Positions 1 to 7,849 of a DNA stretch of 25,636 nucleotides are shown here, piece after piece. Source of the stretch: Siminovitchia sp047228825 (GTDB lineage Bacteria; Bacillota; Bacilli; Bacillales; Bacillaceae_C); assembly GCF_047228825.1 (NCBI RefSeq), contig NZ_JBFEGN010000059.1, forward strand, positions 1-25,636. The letters are read 5' to 3'. Made by a program: the position numbers and the translations under genes. The notes beneath the pieces are model-generated. The model had not been told where the DNA came from. It was given only the letters and a program-made list of their open reading frames with translations, and made no database searches. Every line of letters starts with the position of its first letter. Within the stretch, counting starts at the first letter, position 1.

Positions 1-478
1 GAAACAGAAACAAGCGAAGTGAATGGCTTGCCATCCTCAGTACTGACTGTAGCCTTACCGAACAAGAAATTATTCGGATCTATGGGATGCGCTGGGATAT
101 CGAGGTTTTCTTTAAGACGGCCAAATCCCTCTTAAAACTTGAAAAAGAGTTCCAAAGCCGGTCATATGACGCACTAATTAGCCACACCACCATTGTGTTC
201 GCGCGTTTTATCGCCCTTGCATGGCAAAATCGCTGTCATACTGACCAGCGCACACTTGGCGGCTTATTCTATGAATTATGTGATGAAGTGAATGAACTTG
301 ATTGGGCTGTAGCTTTACAGCAGTTAATCGAGCTTCTTCAAGACGCCTTAAAACAGACGAATAAAAGAATTCAAAAGTTAATCCAAAGTCAACTTGAGCA
401 GTGGATCTCTGGCCTTCCCAACTATATCAAGGCTTATTTGCCAATTTCACTCTGCGAAAGTTGAGTTATTGAGAAGAA
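1..478 (+). mobile_element. Right end of an IS4-family insertion sequence
   Basis: The transposase tail, plus the abrupt loss of regulator homology at about 465-480, place the right end of the element there. The exact terminal inverted repeat and target duplication cannot be defined because the left end is outside the window. The right boundary given is approximate. Confidence 0.6.
3..464 (+). CDS. IS4-family transposase, C-terminal part (5' end outside window)
   Basis: The reading frame is open from the window edge, so the 5' part is missing. It encodes the end of a DDE transposase that cuts and pastes an insertion sequence. The IS4-family signature Y-(2)-R-(3)-E-(6)-K is exact in YGMRWDIEVFFKTAK (codons from about 78), and its Glu is the third catalytic acidic residue. 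The segment before it (SEWLAILSTDCSLTEQEI) is the usual strand leading into that motif. The frame ends in TGA at 462-464. The element runs into the 3' end of the convergent regulator gene, so it is an insertion that disrupted that gene. Whether the rest of the transposase is intact cannot be seen. Confidence 0.88.
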   Translation, partial: NRNKRSEWLAILSTDCSLTEQEIIRIYGMRWDIEVFFKTAKSLLKLEKEFQSRSYDALISHTTIVFARFIALAWQNRCHTDQRTLGGLFYELCDEVNELDWAVALQQLIELLQDALKQTNKRIQKLIQSQLEQWISGLPNYIKAYLPISLCES

Positions 479-851
479 GTTTCTTTTTATGGATAAGCGA
501 TTGGGCAAAGAGAAGAGTAATTTCTGGGTGTTTTCGAGATAGTTCTTCATAATCCATTTTGGTAAAGTGATATAAAATGCTATCCTCATGGGAAATCGCT
601 GTTGAAAAACAGGGGAGCTGATCCATGGTATGCTCTCCGATTAACATTCCTGGTCCGGCAACGTCCAATATTCTTTTATTGATGTCAGGCTTCATGGTAA
701 AGATTTTTACAATGCCTTTTTTTACATAATAAAAACCCGGTTCTATTTCTCCTTGCCTAAAAATGATCGTTTTGGCTCTTAAAAATTTCCTTTTTCCGTA
801 AGGAATAAAATCTTCCCAAGTTTTTAACGGACTCACTGTCAATGCGAGCAA
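447..851 (-). pseudogene. Crp/Fnr-family regulator truncated by the IS element
   Basis: The product is about 134 residues and carries only the cyclic-nucleotide-binding-type beta-roll (roughly residues 10-100; IFRQGE, GFYYVKKG, GEHTM). It resembles its neighbour at 951-1559 but stops about 75 residues earlier and has no helix-turn-helix. The last few residues (STFAE) are read from IS sequence, so the DNA-binding domain was lost by the insertion. The start is taken as TTG at 851-849 because AAAGGAGG lies 8 bases upstream (859-867 on the plus strand); an upstream ATG at 923 has no such site. It cannot bind DNA as encoded and is probably non-functional. Its original target is unknown. Confidence 0.8.
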
Positions 852-950
852 GTCAAAAACCTCCTTTGTTAATAGAGCATTGATAAGGAAATGAATGAAT
901 GTAATATTTAAAAATTTGCTCAATCTTTACTGTAGGAGAAGACGAAGACA

Positions 951-1559
951 CTAGTCTAAAAGCGCTTTCAATTTATGGAGATCTGTAACTTCAATCATAC
1001 GGCTTTTTTGGATAATCATATTTTCCTTTATCCATTTCTGTAAAATTTTATAAATGGTGATTCGTGAGGTGCCGATATATTGCGCCAGAGCTACCTGGGT
1101 AATAGGGATTGCACGGCTATCGTGTTTTTCACGCAATCGAATTAAAAAATGAGCCATCTGTTGCTCGTAGGGCTTGTTTAACATCGCATAGGTATCGGAT
1201 AATAATCTCACCTTACTGATGAGTGAGGAAATAAAAAGTTCTTTGGCTTCCGGATTCTCTCTACATACATTCATCAAGGCTTCGTTCGTAAAATGGCAGA
1301 GTGTAACGTCCGTATCAGCTATTGCAGTGGTTGAATACGGGTCACTGGAAACTCCCTGTTCTCCAAAAAGATAGCCTTCCAATACATAATCGATAATCCG
1401 CTCCTTCCCATCCTCTGACAGCAGCCGGATACTTACTTTACCTTTTGCCAAATAAAAAAATCCCTTTCCTTTTTGTCCTTGCGAATATAAGGTTTCTCCT
1501 CTTCTTTTTAGCTTCCTTTGCCCATATTGGAGGTAAGGCTTCCACTTATACCTCATCAT
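951..1559 (-). CDS. Crp/Fnr-family transcriptional regulator
   Basis: A full-length 202-residue regulator. Residues about 10-100 form the effector-binding beta-roll (YSQGQKGKGFFYLAKG, LFGEQG). A long dimer helix follows, then a winged helix-turn-helix at about 152-180 (ITQVALAQYIGTSRITIYKILQ). The phosphate-binding Arg-Ser of cAMP-binding CRP is replaced by YSTT after the GEQ motif, so cAMP binding is doubtful. There is no N-terminal cysteine cluster of the FNR type. The start ATG at 1559 follows GGGGAGG with a 6-base spacer. It points away from the catabolic genes, and the 470-base divergent gap could hold its target. The ligand is unknown. Confidence 0.85.
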   Translation of the reverse strand: MMRYKWKPYLQYGQRKLKRRGETLYSQGQKGKGFFYLAKGKVSIRLLSEDGKERIIDYVLEGYLFGEQGVSSDPYSTTAIADTDVTLCHFTNEALMNVCRENPEAKELFISSLISKVRLLSDTYAMLNKPYEQQMAHFLIRLREKHDSRAIPITQVALAQYIGTSRITIYKILQKWIKENMIIQKSRMIEVTDLHKLKALLD

Positions 1560-2030
1560 TCATTTCCTCCCCTATAATAGAATGCTCAATTGGCCAATGG
1601 TCAAAAAAGAATAATAATTAAATTATTTCGTTTTATCTGAAAACCGTTGATAGTCTTTAGGAGTAAAACAAAGCCCACTTAATTGTAAATCAGCCTGGGG
1701 ATCTAAGCAATGAAATAAATCATAGATAATGATATAGAATTGCCTAAAATAACGAAAGCACAAAATTTAACATGATGAAACTTGCGAGGATTTGTAAAAA
1801 GCCAGGAGTAATTGACTATATATTCAAAATAGACGGACAATATGTTAATCAGTTAACATATTGTGTTTCTATATATCGGATACAATACATTTAATGAAGA
1901 ACTCAGCAACTCAATGATAAAGAGGTGGAGGGTAAATAGAGGACGAACACCTTCTAATATTGGTGGTTAACTTAAAGTTTCCGATCGTCAATCACGTAAT
2001 GCACAATTTTATTGGAGGGGGAAAAGGATA
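1560..2030. other. Divergent intergenic region with a perfect palindrome
   Basis: About 470 AT-rich bases lie between the regulator and the aldehyde dehydrogenase. No coding sequence or RNA gene is recognisable. The notable element is the 28-base palindrome at 1837-1864. A TACAAT box at 1881-1886 could be a -10 element, but I see no convincing -35 at the right distance. The ribosome binding site TTGGAGGGGG precedes the ATG at 2031. Confidence 0.5.
1837..1864. promoter_or_regulatory. Perfect 12-bp inverted repeat, candidate operator
   Basis: ACAATATGTTAA and TTAACATATTGT are exact reverse complements separated by TCAG. The element lies about 170 bases upstream of the aldehyde dehydrogenase start and just upstream of a TACAAT -10-like box at 1881. 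The symmetry and AT-rich character fit an operator for a dimeric regulator. Candidates in the window are the Crp/Fnr protein at 951-1559 and the IclR protein at 7850-8638. A transcribed hairpin is possible but has no T-run, so it is unlikely to be a terminator. Confidence 0.6.
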
Positions 2031-3527
2031 ATGGAAACTCTAACTCAAATCAGTTCAAACGAGATTAAATTTAATGAGAAGTACGACCCGTTTATTAATG
2101 GGGAAGCGGTTGAAGCGGCCAACGGATACATTGATGCGGTAAACGCTGCTACCGGAGAGGTTCTCTCACAGATTGGCCGCGGGGGAAAAGAAGATATTGG
2201 TAAAGCGGTAAAAGCGGCAAGGGAAGCTTTTCCGGGCTGGGCAAAAACGACCATTGAGGAACGTTCTGCACTGCTTAATCAAATTGCTGATGTGTTGGAA
2301 GCCAACCAAGAGCGTCTAAAATTGATTGAGTGTATGGATACGGGGAGGGCCCTGCACGAATTTGACCTGGATTATAAGCTTGCTATTTATCAATTCCGCT
2401 ACTTTGCTTCAGCCATCTTAACTTATTATGAAGGCGCTTCCCGCCCGGTGGAGAACGGCTATCTAATTACGAAAAAAGAGCCGCTAGGCGTGTGTGCTCA
2501 AATTATTCCTTGGAACGTGCCAATGATTATGGCGGCATTCAAGCTTGCGCCTGCATTGGCAGCAGGAAATACAATTGTCCTGAAGCCTGCAGAAGATGCT
2601 TGTCTCTCTATCATGGAATTGGCCAAGCTTCTGGGAGACATTCTTCCCAAAGGAGTAGTGAATGTGGTTCCGGGTTATGGACATGAAGCTGGACAGGCTC
2701 TGATCGATCATCCGGATGTAGACAAATTGGCCTTTACCGGAAGTGTGGAGGTTGGACGTCTCGTCGGAAAAACAGCTGGAGAAAGAATCCTTCCTGTGAC
2801 TCTTGAACTGGGCGGCAAGGCCCCGCACGTCGTGTTCCCTGATGTTGACATTGATCGAGCAGTGGAAAATGCTACGCTTGGCTACACGTTTTTTAACGGA
2901 GAGAGCTGTATTCTTGGAACGCGTCTTTTAATCCATGACGACATTTATGATGAATTCGTAGAAAAGTTGATTGAAAGAGCGAAGAAAGTGAAGATTGGGC
3001 CTCCGACAGATCGCTCGACGAGACTGGCTTCCATCATTAATAAAAAGCAAGGAGAGCGAGTGCTGAACTACTTTGAAATAGCCAAGAAAGAAGGTGCGAA
3101 AATTCTTTATGGAGGCAACCGTGTAACGGTTCCGGGCCATGAGCATGGATATTTTATCGAACCTACCATTATTGAAGCCGAGCCGCACATGAGAATCGCC
3201 CAGGAAGAAATTTTTGGACCGGCAGCAACTGTGACCAGATGGAAAGAGGTCGAGGAAGTCATTGAGATTGCCAACGGGGTTGAGTACGGATTGGCAGCCG
3301 GAATTATGACGAATGATTTGGAAAAAGCTCTGGATACAGCTAACAAAATTGAGGCGGGAAGTGTCTGGATCAACTCATACTTCAACTTCCAATCCGGTGC
3401 TCCATTTGGAGGCTACAAAAATAGCGGTGTCGGCAGAGAGTACAGCAAAGAAGCCCTGGATGCCTACAGTCAATCCAAGACGATCGTAGCAGCTTACCAG
3501 CTTCCTACTGCCGGATTGTTCATATAG
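2031..3527 (+). CDS. NAD(P)-dependent aldehyde dehydrogenase (candidate 2-aminobenzaldehyde dehydrogenase)
   Basis: A complete 498-residue ALDH-superfamily enzyme that oxidises an aldehyde to a carboxylate with NAD(P)+. Visible landmarks are PWN with the oxyanion Asn162, the cofactor-binding Lys185 in VLKPAE, FTGS at 235-238, general base Glu259 in LELGGK, and nucleophile Cys293 in GESCILG. It differs clearly from the second ALDH at 17386, which has the aminomuconate-semialdehyde role, so a separate substrate is likely. Its position next to a ThDP decarboxylase and an isatin-hydrolase-like protein suggests oxidation of 2-aminobenzaldehyde to anthranilate. That substrate is inferred. It starts at ATG after TTGGAGGGGG. 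A hairpin follows the stop, so it may be its own transcript or partly terminated. Confidence 0.9.
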   Translation: METLTQISSNEIKFNEKYDPFINGEAVEAANGYIDAVNAATGEVLSQIGRGGKEDIGKAVKAAREAFPGWAKTTIEERSALLNQIADVLEANQERLKLIECMDTGRALHEFDLDYKLAIYQFRYFASAILTYYEGASRPVENGYLITKKEPLGVCAQIIPWNVPMIMAAFKLAPALAAGNTIVLKPAEDACLSIMELAKLLGDILPKGVVNVVPGYGHEAGQALIDHPDVDKLAFTGSVEVGRLVGKTAGERILPVTLELGGKAPHVVFPDVDIDRAVENATLGYTFFNGESCILGTRLLIHDDIYDEFVEKLIERAKKVKIGPPTDRSTRLASIINKKQGERVLNYFEIAKKEGAKILYGGNRVTVPGHEHGYFIEPTIIEAEPHMRIAQEEIFGPAATVTRWKEVEEVIEIANGVEYGLAAGIMTNDLEKALDTANKIEAGSVWINSYFNFQSGAPFGGYKNSGVGREYSKEALDAYSQSKTIVAAYQLPTAGLFI

Positions 3528-3541
3528 AATCTGGTTTTAAA

Positions 3542-3580
3542 AAAGTGCAGAGTTGTGCGCCCTCATAGCTCTGCAACTTT
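3542..3580 (+). terminator. Stem-loop downstream of the aldehyde dehydrogenase
   Basis: AAAGTGCAGAG pairs with CTCTGCAACTTT (one bulged A) around a 16-base loop. The stem is followed only by a weak T-rich stretch, so it may be a partial terminator or a processing site between the dehydrogenase and the ThDP enzyme gene. Confidence 0.5.
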
Positions 3581-3671
3581 GTCTATCATTCTCATAAAAA
3601 ATTTGTTTATTCATTTCTTTTAATATGTGCTTACAACTAGATATTAAGATTGTTTGATAGGAGGCTTTTCA

Positions 3672-5432
3672 TTGTATACAACAGGTACAGCCTTTTTAGA
3701 GGCTTTAAAAGAAGCGGGTGTGTCCTATATTTTTGCCAATCTTGGAAGTGATCACCCGTCGATCATCGAGAGTTTGGCCATCGCCAAGCAAGAGAATCGC
3801 GAATTACCGAAGGTCATCATATGTCCGCATGAATTTGTCGCTCTCAGTGCTGCACACGGTTATGCACAGGCAACAGGAGAGCTACAGGCCGTCATCGTTC
3901 ACGTGGAATGCGGTACCCAGAACATGGGAGGAGCTATACATAATGCCTATAAGAGCCGCGTTCCCGTATTGGTTTTTGCCGGTGCTTCACCCTTTACGCA
4001 GGAAGGGGAATTGACCGGAAGCAGAAATGAATTCATCCACTGGATTCAGGATGTATTTGATCAGCGCGGCATCATGCGCGGTTATTCAAAATACGACAAT
4101 GAAATCCGCACCGGGACAAATGTAAAACAGCTTGTGCATCGGGCGCTGCAAATTGCCAAGAGCGACCCGGCAGGGCCTGTTTATCTAATGGGGCCTAGAG
4201 AAGCCATGGAGCAAGAGACTGAACGCATAACAGTCCAAAAAGAATTATGGGAGCCGATTGCGCCGGCAGCACTCCCTCCAAAACAGATTGAGCAATTGGC
4301 CGAAGATTTGCTATCTGCCAAAAAGCCATTGATCGTCACATCTTATCTGGGCAGAAAAAAAGAGGCGGTTGAAGAGCTCATCCGCTTGTGCGAGCGGTTG
4401 GCCATTCCTGTAATTGAGTCCGTACCGCACCAAATGAACTTCCCTGCTGACAACCCGATGCACTGCGGCTCTTATTGGAATGACCCGAAACAAAATGAAC
4501 TTCTTGCCGAAGCTGATTTTGTACTTGTTTTGGACAGTGATGTACCTTGGATTCCGACGAAAAACAAACCTTCTGAAAATATAACCGTTTACTATATCGA
4601 CATCGACCCGCTGAAGGAGGATATGCCGCTATGGTACATCCCTTCCAAATGTTTTTTCAAAGCGGATGCCCTTACGGCTTTACAGCAGATCAACGCATCT
4701 CTTGATGCAAAAAAGATTGACCAAAAGACGGTCTCGGCCCGCAGGGATGAAATTACTGCTTTCCATGAACGCTTAAAAGAACAAAGACGCAAACTTGAAC
4801 AGGCGGGAGAGGATGTCACCACTCCTGAATACCTCACCGCATGCGTAAGAGAACTGATGGATGAAGATACCATTATTTTAAATGAAGGAATCACCAACTA
4901 TGGTGCCATCTCCAACCATATCGAAGCAACGGTTCCAGGGTCTTACTTTGGGAGCGGTGCGGGTTCGTTGGGGTGGAACGGCGGGGCTGCCATCGGCATG
5001 AAGCTGGCTTATCCTGAAAAAACAGTTATCAGTTTGACCGGGGACGGTTCTTACTTATTCAGTGTACCGTCAACCGTTCATTGGATGGCAAAACGTTATG
5101 AAACTCCATTCTTGACTGTGATTTATAACAACCAGGGGTGGTGTGCTCCCAAACATTCGACTTTGGGGGTTTACCCTAACGGTGTGGCTAATGCATACCA
5201 GGACTTTTATGTACATTTCGATCCGCCAGCCGATTTGGCTGGGGTCGCTGCATCTGCCGGAGAGGCTCATCCAATTACGGTAAAGGAGCGCTCGAAATTG
5301 AAAGAGGCCTTGGCAGAAGGCTTAAAACAAGTAAAAGAAGGACGCTCAGCTGTTATAGATGTCTATATTCCGCATGTGTATTCGGATGGAGAAGTAAATG
5401 CCGAAAAAACGGCAAAGGAGACAATGCAATGA
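3672..5432 (+). CDS. ThDP-dependent decarboxylase-like enzyme (candidate isatinate decarboxylase)
   Basis: A 586-residue member of the acetolactate synthase / benzoylformate decarboxylase superfamily. The N-terminal PYR domain carries the cofactor-activating Glu in PHEFVALSAAHGYAQATGE. A central domain follows, and the C-terminal PP domain has the ThDP/Mg motif GDGSYLF...NN (about 460-490), closed by YNNQGWCAP. The start is taken as TTG at 3672 because AGGAGG sits 7 bases upstream; a TTG at 3654 would place that site inside the coding region. The stop overlaps the next start as ATGA, implying translational coupling with the cyclase-family hydrolase. Inference: it decarboxylates 2-aminophenylglyoxylate (isatinate) to 2-aminobenzaldehyde. 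An acetolactate-synthase-like or other 2-oxoacid role is not excluded. Confidence 0.85.
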   Translation: MYTTGTAFLEALKEAGVSYIFANLGSDHPSIIESLAIAKQENRELPKVIICPHEFVALSAAHGYAQATGELQAVIVHVECGTQNMGGAIHNAYKSRVPVLVFAGASPFTQEGELTGSRNEFIHWIQDVFDQRGIMRGYSKYDNEIRTGTNVKQLVHRALQIAKSDPAGPVYLMGPREAMEQETERITVQKELWEPIAPAALPPKQIEQLAEDLLSAKKPLIVTSYLGRKKEAVEELIRLCERLAIPVIESVPHQMNFPADNPMHCGSYWNDPKQNELLAEADFVLVLDSDVPWIPTKNKPSENITVYYIDIDPLKEDMPLWYIPSKCFFKADALTALQQINASLDAKKIDQKTVSARRDEITAFHERLKEQRRKLEQAGEDVTTPEYLTACVRELMDEDTIILNEGITNYGAISNHIEATVPGSYFGSGAGSLGWNGGAAIGMKLAYPEKTVISLTGDGSYLFSVPSTVHWMAKRYETPFLTVIYNNQGWCAPKHSTLGVYPNGVANAYQDFYVHFDPPADLAGVAASAGEAHPITVKERSKLKEALAEGLKQVKEGRSAVIDVYIPHVYSDGEVNAEKTAKETMQ

Positions 5433-6220
5433 TTGTTAAAACAGGTATTTTAACGGAAATGTTGAGCAACATTGTTTCTGGAAAAATAGAAGTTGTGGAT
5501 ATGTCGCAAACCCTCAATGAAAACACTCCTGTCATTCAGCTTCCGGAACCTTTTAAGAATACAGGCGGATTTAAGTTTCGACAGTTATCCAAATATGATG
5601 AAGACGGGCCATTCTTTTATTGGAATGACTTCGTAGCGGGAGAGCACTGCGGTACACACTTCGATGCGCCTGTTCATTGGCTGTCCGGCAAAGGAAAAGA
5701 CAGTGTGGACACGATGCCGTTGAAGAATATGATTGGGGAAGCATGTGTCATTGATATCCGTGAACAGTCCCGTGCTAATCCAGATTACTGTCTGTCCATC
5801 AAAGATATTCAAAAGTTTGAAGAAGAGCAGGGCACCATTCCGAAGCATAGCTGGGTAATCATTCACACAGGATGGGGCGAATACGTGAGTGACCACGAGA
5901 AGTTTTATAATGTCGGGGAAGACGGACAGCCGCATACACCGGGCATCTCAAAAGAGGCATCGATTTTCCTGGCAGAAGAAAGGGATATTCTCGGCGTAGG
6001 TGTTGAAACCGTTGGAACGGATGCGGGCATCGCTGGTTCGTTTGATCCGCCATTTCCAAATCATCATTATATGCACGGAGCGAACAAATACGGTCTGGCC
6101 CAATTGACGAATGTAGATAAACTGCCTCCGCGTGGAGCGGTTCTGGTTGTGAATCCTTTAAAAATTGAAGGTGGGAGTGGAAGCCCAGTCAGGGTGATCG
6201 CGCTGGTGGAAAAGGTATAA
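5429..6220 (+). CDS. Cyclase-family metal hydrolase, isatin-hydrolase-like
   Basis: A 263-residue member of the cyclase family, which includes kynurenine formamidase (KynB) and isatin hydrolase. The metal-binding signature HxGTHxDxPxH is exact: His73, His77, Asp79 and His83 in HCGTHFDAPVHW. An aromatic segment just before it (PFFYWND, 61-67) could line a pocket for a flat substrate. It is longer than typical bacterial KynB (about 210 residues), and no kynureninase or tryptophan dioxygenase is present in the window, which favours an isatin-hydrolase role (isatin + H2O -> isatinate). It overlaps the ThDP gene by ATGA, so the two are likely made together. A terminator follows. Substrate assignment is inferred; family membership is secure. 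Confidence 0.82.
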   Translation: MIVKTGILTEMLSNIVSGKIEVVDMSQTLNENTPVIQLPEPFKNTGGFKFRQLSKYDEDGPFFYWNDFVAGEHCGTHFDAPVHWLSGKGKDSVDTMPLKNMIGEACVIDIREQSRANPDYCLSIKDIQKFEEEQGTIPKHSWVIIHTGWGEYVSDHEKFYNVGEDGQPHTPGISKEASIFLAEERDILGVGVETVGTDAGIAGSFDPPFPNHHYMHGANKYGLAQLTNVDKLPPRGAVLVVNPLKIEGGSGSPVRVIALVEKV

Positions 6221-6242
6221 GATCTCCTTAGGGAAGGGGGTT

Positions 6243-6289
6243 AATCAGGTGGCGGAAATCGAACTGGTTTCCTTCATCTGATTTTTTTT
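6243..6289 (+). terminator. Intrinsic terminator after the cyclase-family gene
   Basis: An interrupted hairpin pairs AATCAG with CTGATT and GGAAA with TTTCC, followed directly by a run of eight T. It ends the ThDP-hydrolase transcript and separates it from the MFS transporter gene. Confidence 0.75.
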
Positions 6290-6400
6290 GAAAAAAGCAA
6301 GTGATTTCATATGGGGAAATTTCGGTCCATTATTTAAAGAGAAAAACTGATAAGTTTAAATGGATATATTTAATCCGTTAATGAAAAAGAGTTGATTGTG

Positions 6401-7627
6401 ATGCCGTCAATACAGAAAAAATTTTCGAGTCATTTATCCTGGCAAATGCTTGGCTGGCTGCTTCTGGTTCAGATTCTTGTCGCCTTTGTAGGCAGAAGCC
6501 TGGCACCGCTGGGTTTGTTGATTGGTGAAGACTTGTCTCTGACAAAAGCGGAAATTGGGATGTTGCCTGCTGCTTTGTTTCTTGGACAATCACTTGTTTC
6601 CATGCCTGCAGGGCTGCTGGCGGATAAGATCGGGTCCAGAAAACTTTTAATGCTGCTGGCTGTTTGCCTGGGGGTCAGCTTTTTTCTTTTGACTTTCACT
6701 GCCTCGCTCATCCCCTTGTTGATCATCGTGGTGATCGGAGGAATCGGATATGGAGCCTCTCATCCTGCGACAAATCGGGGCGTCATGTATTGGTTTCCGG
6801 CTGAAAAAAGAGGAACAGCCATGGGGATCAAACAAATGGGAGTCACCTTCGGCTCGGCTATGGCAGCTCTGCTTTTGTTGCCTGCAGCAGATTACTGGGG
6901 ATGGCGTCCGGCCCTATCCATGGCAAGTGTACTTTTGCTGACAGCAGGAATTGTGACTTACTTCTCCTACAAAGAGCCCAAAGAGAAAAAGCAAGCGAGA
7001 AAACCCATAATAAACGGGAGTACCCTTCGTAATCTAAAGAATCTAGTGAAAAACAAGCCTTTGGTGTTAGTAAGTGTAAGCGCACTGATTTTAAGCGGCT
7101 CGCAAATGATGTTGAATACATATTTGGTGTTGTTCGCTTATGAAAAGCTGAACATTGGCTTGTTCCTTTCCGGTACGTTGCTGGTTGTTTCGGAAATAGG
7201 CGGCTCGTTTGGCAGGATTGGCTGGGGAGTAATCAGCGACCGGCTGTTTAACGGAGAACGAATCATTGTGCTGCTCATCATTTCTTTGCTGGCCGGCTGG
7301 GTATCAGCGGTGATGGCAATGCTTCCGACAGGGACTTCTTATTGGATGATGATACCTATTGCTTTTTTGTTTGGTGTTAGTGTGTCCGGTTTTAATGGCA
7401 TTTGGATGAATGCCACAACAGAGCTGGTGCCAAGGGAGCAGGCGGGGTTGGCCACAGGATTCAGTATTACAGTCGGATCTTGGGGAGTGATTATCGGCCC
7501 TCCGTTATTTGGTCTGATTCTTGATGTAACAGGTTCTTTTAAAATGGGCTGGCTTTTTGTCACTCTGATTATGATTATCGTGGCCTACCTATCCTTCAGT
7601 ACAATGGCCCTTTTACAAAAAAGATGA
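6401..7627 (+). CDS. MFS transporter
   Basis: A major facilitator of about 408 residues with around twelve hydrophobic segments. The loop 2-3 motif typical of the family is present as GLLADKIGSRK, with a second copy-like loop at the start of the C-terminal half (GRIGWGVISDRLFNGER). It probably moves an organic anion or aromatic compound through the cytoplasmic membrane. Location suggests a substrate or product of the neighbouring aromatic pathway, but sequence alone does not reveal it. I use ATG at 6401 because the purine-rich AAAAAGAG stands 9 bases upstream; in-frame TTG (6392) and GTG (6398) starts lie closer to it and seem less suitable. Confidence 0.85.
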   Translation: MPSIQKKFSSHLSWQMLGWLLLVQILVAFVGRSLAPLGLLIGEDLSLTKAEIGMLPAALFLGQSLVSMPAGLLADKIGSRKLLMLLAVCLGVSFFLLTFTASLIPLLIIVVIGGIGYGASHPATNRGVMYWFPAEKRGTAMGIKQMGVTFGSAMAALLLLPAADYWGWRPALSMASVLLLTAGIVTYFSYKEPKEKKQARKPIINGSTLRNLKNLVKNKPLVLVSVSALILSGSQMMLNTYLVLFAYEKLNIGLFLSGTLLVVSEIGGSFGRIGWGVISDRLFNGERIIVLLIISLLAGWVSAVMAMLPTGTSYWMMIPIAFLFGVSVSGFNGIWMNATTELVPREQAGLATGFSITVGSWGVIIGPPLFGLILDVTGSFKMGWLFVTLIMIIVAYLSFSTMALLQKR

Positions 7628-7695
7628 AAGTATGACTTTTTTCTCGAAAAATATTGAAAAAATTACATGAAGTTTCACTATTTTAAACTTGTTTA

Positions 7696-7724
7696 TTGTG
7701 AGTCTGTTAGTTAATGATTATAGT
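7696..7724 (+). promoter_or_regulatory. Candidate sigma-A promoter for iclR-dctPQM
   Basis: TTGTGA (-35, 4 of 6) and TATAGT (-10, 5 of 6) are separated by 17 bases. Transcription would begin near 7731, just ahead of the cre-like site at 7754-7767. Confidence 0.45.
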
Positions 7725-7753
7725 TATGAATAAAGTTACGTGGTTAAGAGAAA

Positions 7754-7767
7754 TGATAACGCTTTCT
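7754..7767 (+). promoter_or_regulatory. Candidate cre site (CcpA) upstream of iclR-TRAP genes
   Basis: TGATAACGCTTTCT matches the Bacillus cre consensus TGWAARCGYTWNCW at 13 of 14 positions. It lies downstream of the candidate promoter, where CcpA would act as a roadblock under good carbon supply. Confidence 0.6.
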
Positions 7768-7849
7768 AACATTTGAAGGTGACACGTAGATCTTTCTGCT
7801 TAAATCTATCAATCACTGACCTAAATTAAATTGAAAAGGAGTGGTTTGT

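Noticed and set aside
2484..2828. Minus-strand 114-codon frame opposite the aldehyde dehydrogenase
   Set aside because: Antisense to conserved ALDH motifs; low-complexity shadow translation.
3654..3671. Upstream TTG start for the ThDP enzyme
   Set aside because: Using it would place the AGGAGG at 3659-3664 inside the gene and leave no ribosome binding site.
5429..6220. Assignment of the cyclase-family gene as kynurenine formamidase (kynB)
   Set aside because: It is longer than usual KynB, and neither tryptophan dioxygenase nor kynureninase is present. A formamidase role is kept only as an alternative.
7631..7647. Short AAAGT/ACTTT hairpin after the MFS gene as a terminator
   Set aside because: A 5-bp AT-rich stem is too weak to support a call, although T residues follow.
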